30,314 nt of DNA. Source: Candidatus Peribacteraceae bacterium (GTDB lineage Bacteria; Patescibacteriota; Gracilibacteria; Peribacterales; Peribacteraceae). The DNA is taken from contig JAQUNQ010000001.1 in the NCBI GenBank assembly GCA_028717505.1, positions 1 to 30,314 on the forward strand, given 5' to 3'. This document shows, in pieces, positions 1 to 6,295 of this stretch (positions are counted from its first letter, which is position 1; each line of letters starts with the position of its first letter). A program made the translations under genes and the position numbers. Below the pieces are notes generated by a model that saw only the letters and a list, made by a program, of their open reading frames with translations, was not told the DNA's origin and made no database searches.

Positions 1-17
1 AGGCGTGAATAAATCCT

Positions 18-44
18 CCCGTCTTTTTTGTCGGGGCTTTTTTT
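18..44 (+). terminator. Possible rho-independent terminator of a gene left of the window
   Basis: CCCG (18-21) can pair with CGGG (32-35) and is followed by GC and a run of seven T (38-44). The stem is only 4 bp, so it is weak. On the plus strand it would end a gene lying left of position 1. It also sits just past the stop of the minus-strand gene at 57-290, but the T-run orientation fits the plus strand. Confidence 0.35.
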
Positions 45-56
45 GAATATTCCTCT

Positions 57-290
57 TCAGAAACCCTCGAAGAGATAGCCCCATGTATCACTGTTCGGGA
101 AGCTCCAGGTTGTTCCCGTGTCCGCGAATCCTCCGATGTCGATCGCCCAATTCCCTCCTCCGCCATCCTCGGAGGACAACGGAAGATCCTCGAAGAGGAA
201 ATCCCATGTCTGGGCGGAAGCCCGAGTCGGGCAGACGAGTGAGAGGGAACCTATCAGGGCCACAGAAGCGATGAATGACCGAACAGCCAT
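57..290 (-). CDS. Small secreted protein of unknown function
   Basis: I do not recognise a family. The ATG at 290 gives 77 residues. An in-frame TTG at 305 would add five. Residues 1 to about 27 look like a Sec signal peptide: a basic start (MAVR), a hydrophobic core (SFIASVALIGSLSLV) and a likely cleavage after A-S-A. The mature part is about 50 residues, rich in Gly, Asp, Trp and Phe, with two similar aromatic motifs (WDFLFEDL near its start and WGYLFEGF at the very C-terminus). This suggests a duplicated short strand motif. Upstream is AT-rich DNA with TATAAA-like boxes near 309-314, so it probably has its own promoter. It lies downstream of the SLH gene but is separated from it by a strong terminator. 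It may be a short exported peptide or a remnant of a larger surface protein. Confidence 0.55.
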   Translation of the reverse strand: MAVRSFIASVALIGSLSLVCPTRASAQTWDFLFEDLPLSSEDGGGGNWAIDIGGFADTGTTWSFPNSDTWGYLFEGF

Positions 291-357
291 AGAATCAATG
301 TACAATATTTTATAAATTGATCAAAGACCTCGGAGACAGTTTTCAAAGAATAAAAAT

Positions 358-377
358 AGACGCCCCGAGGGGCGTCT
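358..377 (-). terminator. Strong rho-independent terminator of the SLH gene
   Basis: A perfect 9-bp inverted repeat (AGACGCCCC at 358-366, GGGGCGTCT at 369-377) with a 2-nt loop lies 24 nt past the SLH protein stop. Read on the minus strand, the stem is followed by ATTTTTATTCTTT, a U-rich tail. This separates the SLH gene from the small secreted gene downstream. Confidence 0.85.
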
Positions 378-400
378 GTTCTAGGAGGTGATGGAAGAAA

Positions 401-2218
401 CTACTGCCCGAAAACGGACATCGAGTTCTTGATAATCTTTGCGGTCTCCGCCCTGTTGATCGGCGCATTGGGGCGGAAGGTGGTCTTGCCGTCATCCCCG
501 GAGACGATGCCGGTCAGAGTAGAAGCTTCGATGGCTCCGGCATGCGCGGTGCCCGCAGAGACGTCCGAGTACACGCCGCCCTGAGCTGCCGGGATCGTCT
601 GGCCAAAGGCCTCAAGGACGATCTGCAGAACCGCTCCGCGCGGAGCGGGGGCATTCACGTCCAGAGAAGGATCCGCGAAGAGGGAAACCCCGCGCTCCTC
701 CAGAGCAGCGATGTACCCCGCGGACCATTGTCCCTTTGCGGAGCGATTTTTCGGGGAGTTGCTCGACAGTTCCAAACCTGCTGCCTCCACGGCCATTTTC
801 GCGATCTCCGCGAAGGTGACGTTGTTCCCAGGTTTAAATTCTCCCGTTAGGTTGCCCCTCGCATCCTTGTAGCCCGAAACGATCCCTTCTGCGACAAGTG
901 CATCGACGTACATTGCGAACCATTCGCTCACCGGGACATCCTTGAGCACCACTGATTTCCCCTCGATGGACACCTGGAGATGACCTCCCACCTGCGGCAG
1001 CGCGCTTTCTGCTGCACCACCGACCGCTTCGTTGCTTGCACTGACAGTCGTCGTCTCTCCACCTCCGCGCCGTCCGCCCCCTCCTCCCGTCGATGTCGTC
1101 GTGGTCGTGGAAGCGGTCGTTACCGTCACGGACGCCTCGTCGTTATTCGCCCCTGCATCCTGCTGGTCCGTGTACGTGAAGGTCATCGTGCCAGCGGCTG
1201 TCAGCTCGAGGTAACCGTTCTGGGAAGCCGGAACCACGTTCGTCGAGCCCCAGATCTGGATAGAACCTCGGAAGATCCCGGAGGTCTTACTCGTTTCGGT
1301 CAGGGTTACCGTCTCCATATCGGAGCCGATCACCAGCGATCCCGTAATGGTATCCAATGCCGTTCCATCGATGTTTTCATCACTATCTGTTACGGTGAGG
1401 GAGACGTAGTCGCCCGGCACGAACGAGGTCTTCTCGGCGGCGAAATCGACATCGGTCATCAGGACGTTGGTGGCTGTGTGCTCGATCTTGCCCGTGTTTT
1501 CCGTGAGAGTTCCGTAGTTGATAATGGTGGCCCCTGTGGCATAGATCGTGTACGAATCGAGATCGAGTGTTGCTCCGGTATCGATCTGCAGTGTCCCTGT
1601 GATGCTCTGATCACTGGTCAGCGTCAGACTGGTAGTGGATCCCACTGTCAGATTTGTCAGAGGATTATTGCTGGTATCGAGTGTCTGGGTTGTTCCATCA
1701 AACACCACTGTACCCGTTGAGACGAATACGGCATCGGCGCTGATTGCCATGCTCCCAGACAGCGTGAGCATGTAGTCACCGATTCTCACAATGCCTCCCG
1801 TCTGCGTAAAGTCGCCATTAAGGGCGATGTTGTTGGTTTCCGGTCCGATGAGCCGGCCACTCCCCATGCGGATACCCGATGTTCCGACGGTGATTGACCC
1901 TGTTCCCAGAAGGACGGAGCCCGTCCAGACTTCATTGAGAATCATTCCTTTCACGTTTACGTCGCTCCGCATCTGTACGGTGGTACCGCTGAAGCTCATA
2001 ACAGCTGTGTCCGCCGATCCCGGTGCGGCCGAGCCAGGCGCTCCCCGTTGCACCGAGGACCAGTTCGTGGGTTCCTCGAACTGTGTGCTGTTCTGCACAC
2101 CACCGACCCAGTAGAAACTGGCTGCTTCCGCTCCTGCGATGCCGAGAACGGAGCACAGGAGAGAAACAGAGAGATACGTCCAAACTTTCCTCTGAAGGAA
2201 ATACTTGTATTTTTCCAT
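401..2218 (-). CDS. Secreted surface protein with three C-terminal SLH-like domains
   Basis: The ATG at 2218 gives 605 residues and opens directly on a signal peptide (MEKYKYFLQRK, then a hydrophobic stretch to A-E-A at about residue 32). The frame stays open 57 codons further upstream, but that extension has no signal-peptide character and runs through the likely leader. Residues about 33-390 are Thr/Ser/Gly-rich and repetitive, with short strands (GTLQIDTGATLDL-like) resembling a beta-helix or Ig-like stalk. A Thr run and a Gly/Arg linker (TGGGGGRRGGG) precede the C-terminal 178 residues (428-605), which contain three S-layer-homology-like repeats with motifs such as GIVSGYKDARG, FKPGNNVTFAEIAKM and FRPNAPINRAETAKI. 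SLH domains usually bind cell-wall polymers non-covalently, so this is probably an S-layer or surface protein. The second repeat is degenerate. Confidence 0.85.
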   Translation of the reverse strand: MEKYKYFLQRKVWTYLSVSLLCSVLGIAGAEAASFYWVGGVQNSTQFEEPTNWSSVQRGAPGSAAPGSADTAVMSFSGTTVQMRSDVNVKGMILNEVWTGSVLLGTGSITVGTSGIRMGSGRLIGPETNNIALNGDFTQTGGIVRIGDYMLTLSGSMAISADAVFVSTGTVVFDGTTQTLDTSNNPLTNLTVGSTTSLTLTSDQSITGTLQIDTGATLDLDSYTIYATGATIINYGTLTENTGKIEHTATNVLMTDVDFAAEKTSFVPGDYVSLTVTDSDENIDGTALDTITGSLVIGSDMETVTLTETSKTSGIFRGSIQIWGSTNVVPASQNGYLELTAAGTMTFTYTDQQDAGANNDEASVTVTTASTTTTTSTGGGGGRRGGGETTTVSASNEAVGGAAESALPQVGGHLQVSIEGKSVVLKDVPVSEWFAMYVDALVAEGIVSGYKDARGNLTGEFKPGNNVTFAEIAKMAVEAAGLELSSNSPKNRSAKGQWSAGYIAALEERGVSLFADPSLDVNAPAPRGAVLQIVLEAFGQTIPAAQGGVYSDVSAGTAHAGAIEASTLTGIVSGDDGKTTFRPNAPINRAETAKIIKNSMSVFGQ

Positions 2219-2250
2219 GCGTAAGGGGGGGGTAGTCGGGGGAGATTCTC
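2219..2250 (-). promoter_or_regulatory. Leader of the SLH gene with a G8/C8 homopolymer and a weak -10
   Basis: On the minus strand a GAGAAT hexamer (2250-2245) lies 26 nt before the ATG. The leader is strongly pyrimidine-rich and includes eight consecutive C (plus-strand G8 at 2225-2232). No Shine-Dalgarno motif is present. The spacing resembles the second promoter class seen elsewhere in the window, but the hexamer match is weak. Confidence 0.35.
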
Positions 2251-2370
2251 CCGTATCTCTATGATTTGCTGCAATATCATTGCTCTTGCTACATAACACA
2301 ATTGTGACAACGTAACGGTTGAGCGGAACACACCATAAGCGAAGTATTTTTTGGATGCTGATTGACGAAG

Positions 2371-2409
2371 CCATGAGCGAGTCCCGCATGTGCGGGACGA
2401 GTCGAATGG
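2371..2409 (-). repeat. Palindromic tRNA 3' trailer element after tRNA-Ile
   Basis: Directly after the tRNA-Ile CCA comes a segment bounded by CCAT and ATGG that contains a near-perfect palindrome (GTCCCGCA, 2 nt, TGCGGGAC). A 36-nt portion (2374-2409) recurs in inverse orientation with one mismatch at 21812-21847. The hairpin could stop transcription or protect the tRNA 3' end, but it has no U-tract. Confidence 0.7.
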
Positions 2410-2483
2410 TGGGCGAGGGTGGAATTGAACCACCGACCGCGGGCTTATAAGTCCCGTGCTCTAACCAACTGAGCTACTCGCCC
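2407..2483 (-). tRNA. tRNA-Ile (anticodon UAU)
   Basis: A complete cloverleaf is visible: a GGGCGAG/CTCGCCC acceptor stem, D arm GCTC/GAGC, anticodon loop CTTATAA (anticodon TAT), T arm GGTGG-TTCAATT-CCACC, discriminator A and an encoded CCA (2409-2407). It reads AUA by standard pairing, whereas most bacteria use a CAU anticodon modified by TilS. The closing pair of the anticodon stem is an A31·G39 mismatch. It lies 9 nt downstream of the cca gene on the same strand. Confidence 0.9.
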
Positions 2484-2492
2484 ACGAAAGAA

Positions 2493-3845
2493 CTATACCA
2501 TTTTTCGGACGAACTCCCTCGCCTCGCTCTTCTTCGTCACCTCGCCTTTCACCTGTGCGTCATGCAGCGCAGCGATGATCTGCCCTACTTTCTCTCCGGG
2601 GGTGAGCCCGAGAATTGCCATGATCTCATCACCGGAGAGGAGCTGCTTGGCCGGACGCGGATGGGCATCGAGAAACTGGTGATAATCCCGCAGAATCTCC
2701 CCGTACAGGGAATAGTCCTGCGGGTCCGTCCCCGCGATGTCGAGCCAGAAGAGCTCCGTCAGCTCATGGAACCACGGATGGTGGTACCAGTGCGCCTTCC
2801 GCTCGGGGGGCATCTCCTGAAAGAAGCCCATCATCATATGATGCTCGATGAGCCAGCTCACCTTGGTGCGGCGCCGCGCAGTGCACTGAAGGCGCTCTAG
2901 GACCTCACTCGCAATTTTTGCAGAAATGGGCGCGTGGGCATCGAAGCGGATGCGCTCCTGCAGCGAGAAGGTCGTCGCCTTCCCCACATCATGGAAGAGC
3001 GTGGCGATACGCACGTCGATGGCGTGCTCGGGGAGAAAGGAACGGAGTGCCAGCAACGTGTGGTCCCACACGTCGCCCTCGTGGTGAAAATCCTTCGGCT
3101 GCGCGATGCCCTTGCAGGCGTAGAGCTCGGGTGAAATGTATTGCAGGATGCGTGTTTCCCAGAGGTCCTCGTAGGCGCGATCGGGATGAGGAGTGAGGAG
3201 CATCTTCTCCATTTCCCAGAGCTTCCGTGCGCCGGAGAGCCCCTCCGCGAGCGCCGCCTGCTCCTGCAGCGCCCGGTACGTGTCCGGATGGTACTGGCCG
3301 TCGAGGAGGGCGCGGAAGCGCACCACGCGCAGGAGGCGCAGGGCATCGTGCTTGATACGCACACCCGGCTCCCCGATGAAGCGGATCATGCGTTCGAGGA
3401 GATCATCTTCTCCGTGAAAGGGGTCGTAGAGATCGCGTGAAATCGGATTGAAGTATATGGCGTTGACAGTGATATCCCGCCGCTTCGCGTCCTGGCCACG
3501 CTTCCCGAAGACCACCGCCTCGGGGTGTCGCCCGTCGGAAGCCTCATCATCCTCACGGAACGTCGTCACCTCGAAGTTGAGGCCTTTGAGCCGCACGATG
3601 ACGCTCCCGAGAGCCTTCCCGGGGGAGCCGACAGTATTCGTGAAGATCCTCAATACTTCGTCGGGCAGGGCCTCCGTCGCGATATCGATATCCTTTGGTA
3701 TGTTCCCGAGAAGCATATCGCGGACCCCTCCCCCAACCCACCATGTGTCAAATCCTGCATCAGTGAGCCCCTCCACGATCTGGTAAGCGAGCTCGCCCTG
3801 CTTCGACGCGAGCGCCTGATTCATGATGTCTTTCGAGAGAGACAC
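2493..3845 (-). CDS. cca: CCA tRNA nucleotidyltransferase / poly(A) polymerase with HD domain
   Basis: The 450-residue product adds or repairs the CCA end of tRNAs using CTP and ATP. The nucleotidyltransferase head is at the N-terminus: GGGVRD (38-43), the metal-binding DID (52-54) and RRDITVNAIYFNP (from 122). The neck with HDALRLLRVVRFRA follows. An HD phosphohydrolase domain lies further on, with FHDVGK (H285, D286). This architecture is typical of class II bacterial enzymes with a fused HD domain. The start is the GTG at 3845, because a perfect TATACT box lies exactly 6 nt upstream; the first in-frame ATG is seven codons later. SemiSWEET lies upstream on the same strand and tRNA-Ile directly downstream. 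All four tRNAs in the window already encode CCA, so here the enzyme would mainly serve repair or other tRNAs. Confidence 0.93.
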   Translation of the reverse strand: MSLSKDIMNQALASKQGELAYQIVEGLTDAGFDTWWVGGGVRDMLLGNIPKDIDIATEALPDEVLRIFTNTVGSPGKALGSVIVRLKGLNFEVTTFREDDEASDGRHPEAVVFGKRGQDAKRRDITVNAIYFNPISRDLYDPFHGEDDLLERMIRFIGEPGVRIKHDALRLLRVVRFRALLDGQYHPDTYRALQEQAALAEGLSGARKLWEMEKMLLTPHPDRAYEDLWETRILQYISPELYACKGIAQPKDFHHEGDVWDHTLLALRSFLPEHAIDVRIATLFHDVGKATTFSLQERIRFDAHAPISAKIASEVLERLQCTARRRTKVSWLIEHHMMMGFFQEMPPERKAHWYHHPWFHELTELFWLDIAGTDPQDYSLYGEILRDYHQFLDAHPRPAKQLLSGDEIMAILGLTPGEKVGQIIAALHDAQVKGEVTKKSEAREFVRKMV

Positions 3846-3857
3846 GGACGAAGTATA
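3846..3857 (-). promoter_or_regulatory. Leaderless-type promoter of cca
   Basis: On the minus strand TATACT (3857-3852) is followed by exactly six bases (TCGTCC) and then the GTG start codon. Transcription should begin at about the start codon. No clear -35 is seen. Confidence 0.7.
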
Positions 3858-3865
3858 TCGCAGAC

Positions 3866-4117
3866 CTACTTATAGATACATTTGAGAATGAGTAAGGATG
3901 CTGCCATCAGTAATTCCACGATGGTGGTCAGGACAAACGGCATGCTGCCGATGCCGACTCCATATGCGATGCACAGGATCAATCCGGTCTGATATAGAAT
4001 CATCCAAGGAATGGAAATGTCCTTGGTCGATTTTGTCTTCCAGGATTTGATGACCTGCGGTAACAGGGCGATGGTGATCAATCCACCTGACACATATCCG
4101 AGCAATTCAAGATACAT
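3866..4117 (-). CDS. SemiSWEET-type small sugar transporter (PQ-loop/MtN3 family)
   Basis: The 83-residue protein has three predicted membrane segments (about 5-22, 38-55 and 62-80), and a PQ-loop signature LPQVIKSWKTKSTKDIS between the first two. This is the size and layout of bacterial SemiSWEETs, which work as dimers and move sugars down their gradient. The substrate cannot be read from the sequence. The start is ATG at 4117, preceded by a pyrimidine-rich stretch (TTCCTCTTCATTCT) like several other leaders here, though I see no good -10 at the expected distance. The gene is visibly more AT-rich than cca, which starts 20 nt after its stop, so it may have been acquired. A related PQ-loop protein of other function is possible but less likely. 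Confidence 0.8.
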   Translation of the reverse strand: MYLELLGYVSGGLITIALLPQVIKSWKTKSTKDISIPWMILYQTGLILCIAYGVGIGSMPFVLTTIVELLMAASLLILKCIYK

Positions 4118-4199
4118 AGAATGAAGAGGAACAAATGACTTTGTCCAATAACTGACCGCGCCAACAATAGCATTCCGTCATGCGCTCTGCACCATTCGG

Positions 4200-4205
4200 T
4201 ATACT
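4200..4205 (+). promoter_or_regulatory. TATACT -10 box upstream of the endonuclease IV-like gene
   Basis: TATACT lies exactly 6 nt before an ATG at 4212, as in the leaderless promoters of cca, recG and obg. It is 116 nt from the chosen start of the endonuclease gene. A weaker TAAATT (4305-4310) lies 11 nt before that start and could be a second promoter. Confidence 0.5.
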
Positions 4206-4211
4206 GGCATT

Positions 4212-4307
4212 ATGTTTCGTTTCATTGCTGCCTCTCGGCTTCGCCACAGGTGGTCGCGACCGCCGCGGCTTCGCCCGGGACAACTCGCAGATGTAGACTG
4301 CATTTAA
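4212..4307 (+). CDS. Candidate 31-residue Arg-rich leader peptide
   Basis: ATG at 4212 to TAA at 4305-4307 encodes 31 residues beginning MFRFIAASRLRHRW, with eight arginines. The only support is its position: the start sits exactly 6 nt after a perfect TATACT box, the spacing shared by at least eight genes in this window. Its stop lies 14 nt before the endonuclease IV-like start, which would allow reinitiation. No homology is recognised, and it may be untranslated. Confidence 0.3.
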   Translation: MFRFIAASRLRHRWSRPPRLRPGQLADVDCI

Positions 4308-4321
4308 ATTTTGTGATTGCT

Positions 4322-5146
4322 ATGTTGCGCTTTGCCGTTGCAGGCACTCCCCACTCCACTCCCGCTCCGGGGGGAACCGTGGAGGGCCTGATTCGGGCAC
4401 ACAAACTCGGCATCACCGCCATGGAGATCGAGTGGGTCCAGAATGTGCCGAAGAGTCCGGAGCGCATGGCGGAGATCCGCGAGACGGCAGAGGAACTCAA
4501 TATCACTCTCACCGTGCATGCGCCCTACTTCGTCAATCTGAATTCCCCGGACAAGGCCAAGCTCGCCGCAAGCAAGAGGCGCGTGCTCGATGCCCTCTCC
4601 ATGGCCGAGCTCTGCGGGGCCCGATCCGTCTGCGTACATGCGGCATTCAACCTCGGCCTCCCGCCGGAGAAAGTTTTCGACAGTGTCCGGCACGCGACGG
4701 AGGACATCATGAAGAACAAGAGCAAGGTCTTTCCTCGTGTGAACCTCGCCTACGAGACGATGGGCAAGGCTTCCCAGTTCGGGACGCTCGAAGAAGTCCT
4801 GAAGATCAGCAAGGAGTTCGGCAACTATCCCTGCGTGGATCCTGCGCACATGCATGCCCGCACGAACGGTGCGATCAATTCCGCGAAGGAGTGGGAGGAG
4901 ATGTTCGATCTCTACGAGAAAATACTCGGCAAGAAGTCCCTGAAGTCCATGCACATGCACTACTCCGGCATCGCCTACACGACGAAGGGTGAGCGGATGC
5001 ACCTGCCGCTCCGGAAGAGCGATGCGCGGTGGAAGGAGTTTCTGCAGGTTCTGAAAAAGCGGAAAATCGAAGGCATCGTGGTGTGCGAGTCACCGCTCCT
5101 CGAGGAGGACACGCTCCTCCTCCGGAACACCTTCGCACGGCTCTGA
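4322..5146 (+). CDS. Endonuclease IV-like TIM-barrel protein (AP endonuclease / xylose isomerase-like superfamily)
   Basis: The 274-residue protein fits the endonuclease IV/sugar-phosphate isomerase TIM-barrel superfamily. It opens MLRFAVAGTPHSTP, similar to the first strand of archaeal-type endonuclease IV. Likely metal ligands are at the expected strand ends: H66 (TVHAPYF), H106 (VCVHAAF), E145 (NLAYETMG), D173/H176 (CVDPAHMHA), H211/H213 (MHMHYSG) and E256 (VCESP). True endonuclease IV cleaves DNA at abasic sites with three Zn ions. The ligand pattern favours that role, but an isomerase cannot be excluded. The frame is open from 4250, but the upstream residues are unlike the family, so I choose ATG 4322. 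GAPDH follows 38 nt later with its own promoter. Confidence 0.8.
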   Translation: MLRFAVAGTPHSTPAPGGTVEGLIRAHKLGITAMEIEWVQNVPKSPERMAEIRETAEELNITLTVHAPYFVNLNSPDKAKLAASKRRVLDALSMAELCGARSVCVHAAFNLGLPPEKVFDSVRHATEDIMKNKSKVFPRVNLAYETMGKASQFGTLEEVLKISKEFGNYPCVDPAHMHARTNGAINSAKEWEEMFDLYEKILGKKSLKSMHMHYSGIAYTTKGERMHLPLRKSDARWKEFLQVLKKRKIEGIVVCESPLLEEDTLLLRNTFARL

Positions 5147-5154
5147 TTGATCGG

Positions 5155-5184
5155 TATACTTTCGATCACATTCCCTTCTCTTCT
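5155..5184 (+). promoter_or_regulatory. GAPDH promoter and pyrimidine-rich leader
   Basis: TATACT (5155-5160) lies 24 nt before the ATG. A -35-like TTCGCA (5132-5137) is 17 bp upstream, inside the end of the previous gene. The leader ends TTCCCTTCTCTTCT directly before ATG and has no Shine-Dalgarno motif. Confidence 0.7.
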
Positions 5185-6213
5185 ATGAACATCGCCATCA
5201 ACGGATTCGGGCGCATCGGGCGTCAGGCGCTGCGCATCGTTCTCGAGAAGCACCCCGATGTGCATGTCGTCGCCATCAACGATCTCACGGACGGGCCGAC
5301 GCTCGCGCACCTCTTTGAGTTCGATTCTACCTACGGCCGTTTCGATGCCGAGGCAGGGTTCAAGGACGGGAAGCTTTCGACGAAGCACGGAGATATCGTC
5401 CTCACGGCGGAGAAAGACCCGTCGCTCCTGCCACACAAGGACCTCAAAGTGGATATCGTGCTCGAATGCACCGGGAAATTCACCAAGCGCGAGGAGGCGG
5501 CTTTGCACCTCAAGGCCGGTGCCAGGAAAGTCATCATTTCCGCGCCCGGAAAGGATGAGGTGGATGGGACGTTCGTGATCGGCGTGAATCACGAGACCTA
5601 CGATCCGAAGAAGATGCATGTGATCAGCAACGCCTCCTGCACCACGAACTGCCTCGCGCCGATGGCCAAGGTGCTTCAGGACTCCTTCGGCATCACGTAC
5701 GGTCTCATGACGACGATCCACAGCTACACGAACGACCAGAAGCTGCTCGATCTGCCGCACAAGGATCTCCGGCGCGCACGGGCCGCAGCGATCAATATGA
5801 TCCCGACGAGCACCGGCGCGGCGAAGGCCATCGGGCTCGTCATTCCGGAGCTGAAGGGCAAGATGAACGGAGTCTCCATCCGCGTACCGACCCCCACGGG
5901 CAGCATTACGGATCTCACGGTCGTGACGGCCAAGCCGACAACGGTGGAGGAAGTGAATGCTGCTTTCGAGAAGGCGGCGAACGGCAGCATGAAGGGTATT
6001 CTTGGCTACGAGACGCGCCCGCTCGTTCTGCAGGATTACGTGATGGATCCGCGCAGCTCCATCATCGATGCTCCGCTCACCCAAGTCATCGGTGGTTCGA
6101 CGGGGCTCACCACAGGCGGCACGCTCGTGAAGACCTTCTCGTGGTACGATAACGAATGGGGCTATTCGAACCGCCTCGTGGAGCTTGCGGAGTACATCGG
6201 GAGGAAGCTGTAG
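5185..6213 (+). CDS. gap: Glyceraldehyde-3-phosphate dehydrogenase, type I
   Basis: The 342-residue enzyme oxidises glyceraldehyde 3-phosphate to 1,3-bisphosphoglycerate in glycolysis. The Rossmann motif INGFGRIGR is at 5-13, and D33 in INDL favours NAD over NADP. The catalytic motif SNASCTTNCLAP contains C152, with the partner H179 in TTIHSYTND. The C-terminal SWYDNEWGYSNR is intact and the length is normal. The frame is open 52 codons further upstream, but the family N-terminus begins exactly at ATG 5185, which also follows the promoter. It is converged on by dnaK. No other glycolytic gene is adjacent. Confidence 0.97.
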   Translation: MNIAINGFGRIGRQALRIVLEKHPDVHVVAINDLTDGPTLAHLFEFDSTYGRFDAEAGFKDGKLSTKHGDIVLTAEKDPSLLPHKDLKVDIVLECTGKFTKREEAALHLKAGARKVIISAPGKDEVDGTFVIGVNHETYDPKKMHVISNASCTTNCLAPMAKVLQDSFGITYGLMTTIHSYTNDQKLLDLPHKDLRRARAAAINMIPTSTGAAKAIGLVIPELKGKMNGVSIRVPTPTGSITDLTVVTAKPTTVEEVNAAFEKAANGSMKGILGYETRPLVLQDYVMDPRSSIIDAPLTQVIGGSTGLTTGGTLVKTFSWYDNEWGYSNRLVELAEYIGRKL

Positions 6214-6239
6214 TTTCCATGCTTCAGAACAGATTTCGT

Positions 6240-6253
6240 GGCTCCATGGAGCC
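6240..6253. repeat. 14-bp palindrome between gap and dnaK
   Basis: GGCTCCATGGAGCC is a perfect palindrome in the 82-bp gap between the convergent gap and dnaK genes. It could form a short hairpin in both transcripts, but no U-tract follows on either strand, so it is not a standard terminator. Confidence 0.4.
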
Positions 6254-6295
6254 ATAGATTGGCGCAAGTGCTTTTCAACCCTCCCTGGCTGCGGC

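Noticed and set aside
381..393. AGGAGGTG followed by ATG, a perfect Shine-Dalgarno-like site on the plus strand
   Set aside because: The ATG is directly adjacent, too close for ribosome use, and the frame ends after 13 codons inside the SLH gene's antisense strand. It is probably chance sequence between the SLH stop and its terminator.
2219..2389. 57-codon N-terminal extension of the SLH protein
   Set aside because: It would place the signal peptide internally. The ATG at 2218 starts exactly on a Sec signal.
3866..4117. SemiSWEET and cca as one operon
   Set aside because: They are only 20 nt apart, but cca has its own TATACT promoter 6 nt before its start, and composition differs, so shared control is not supported.
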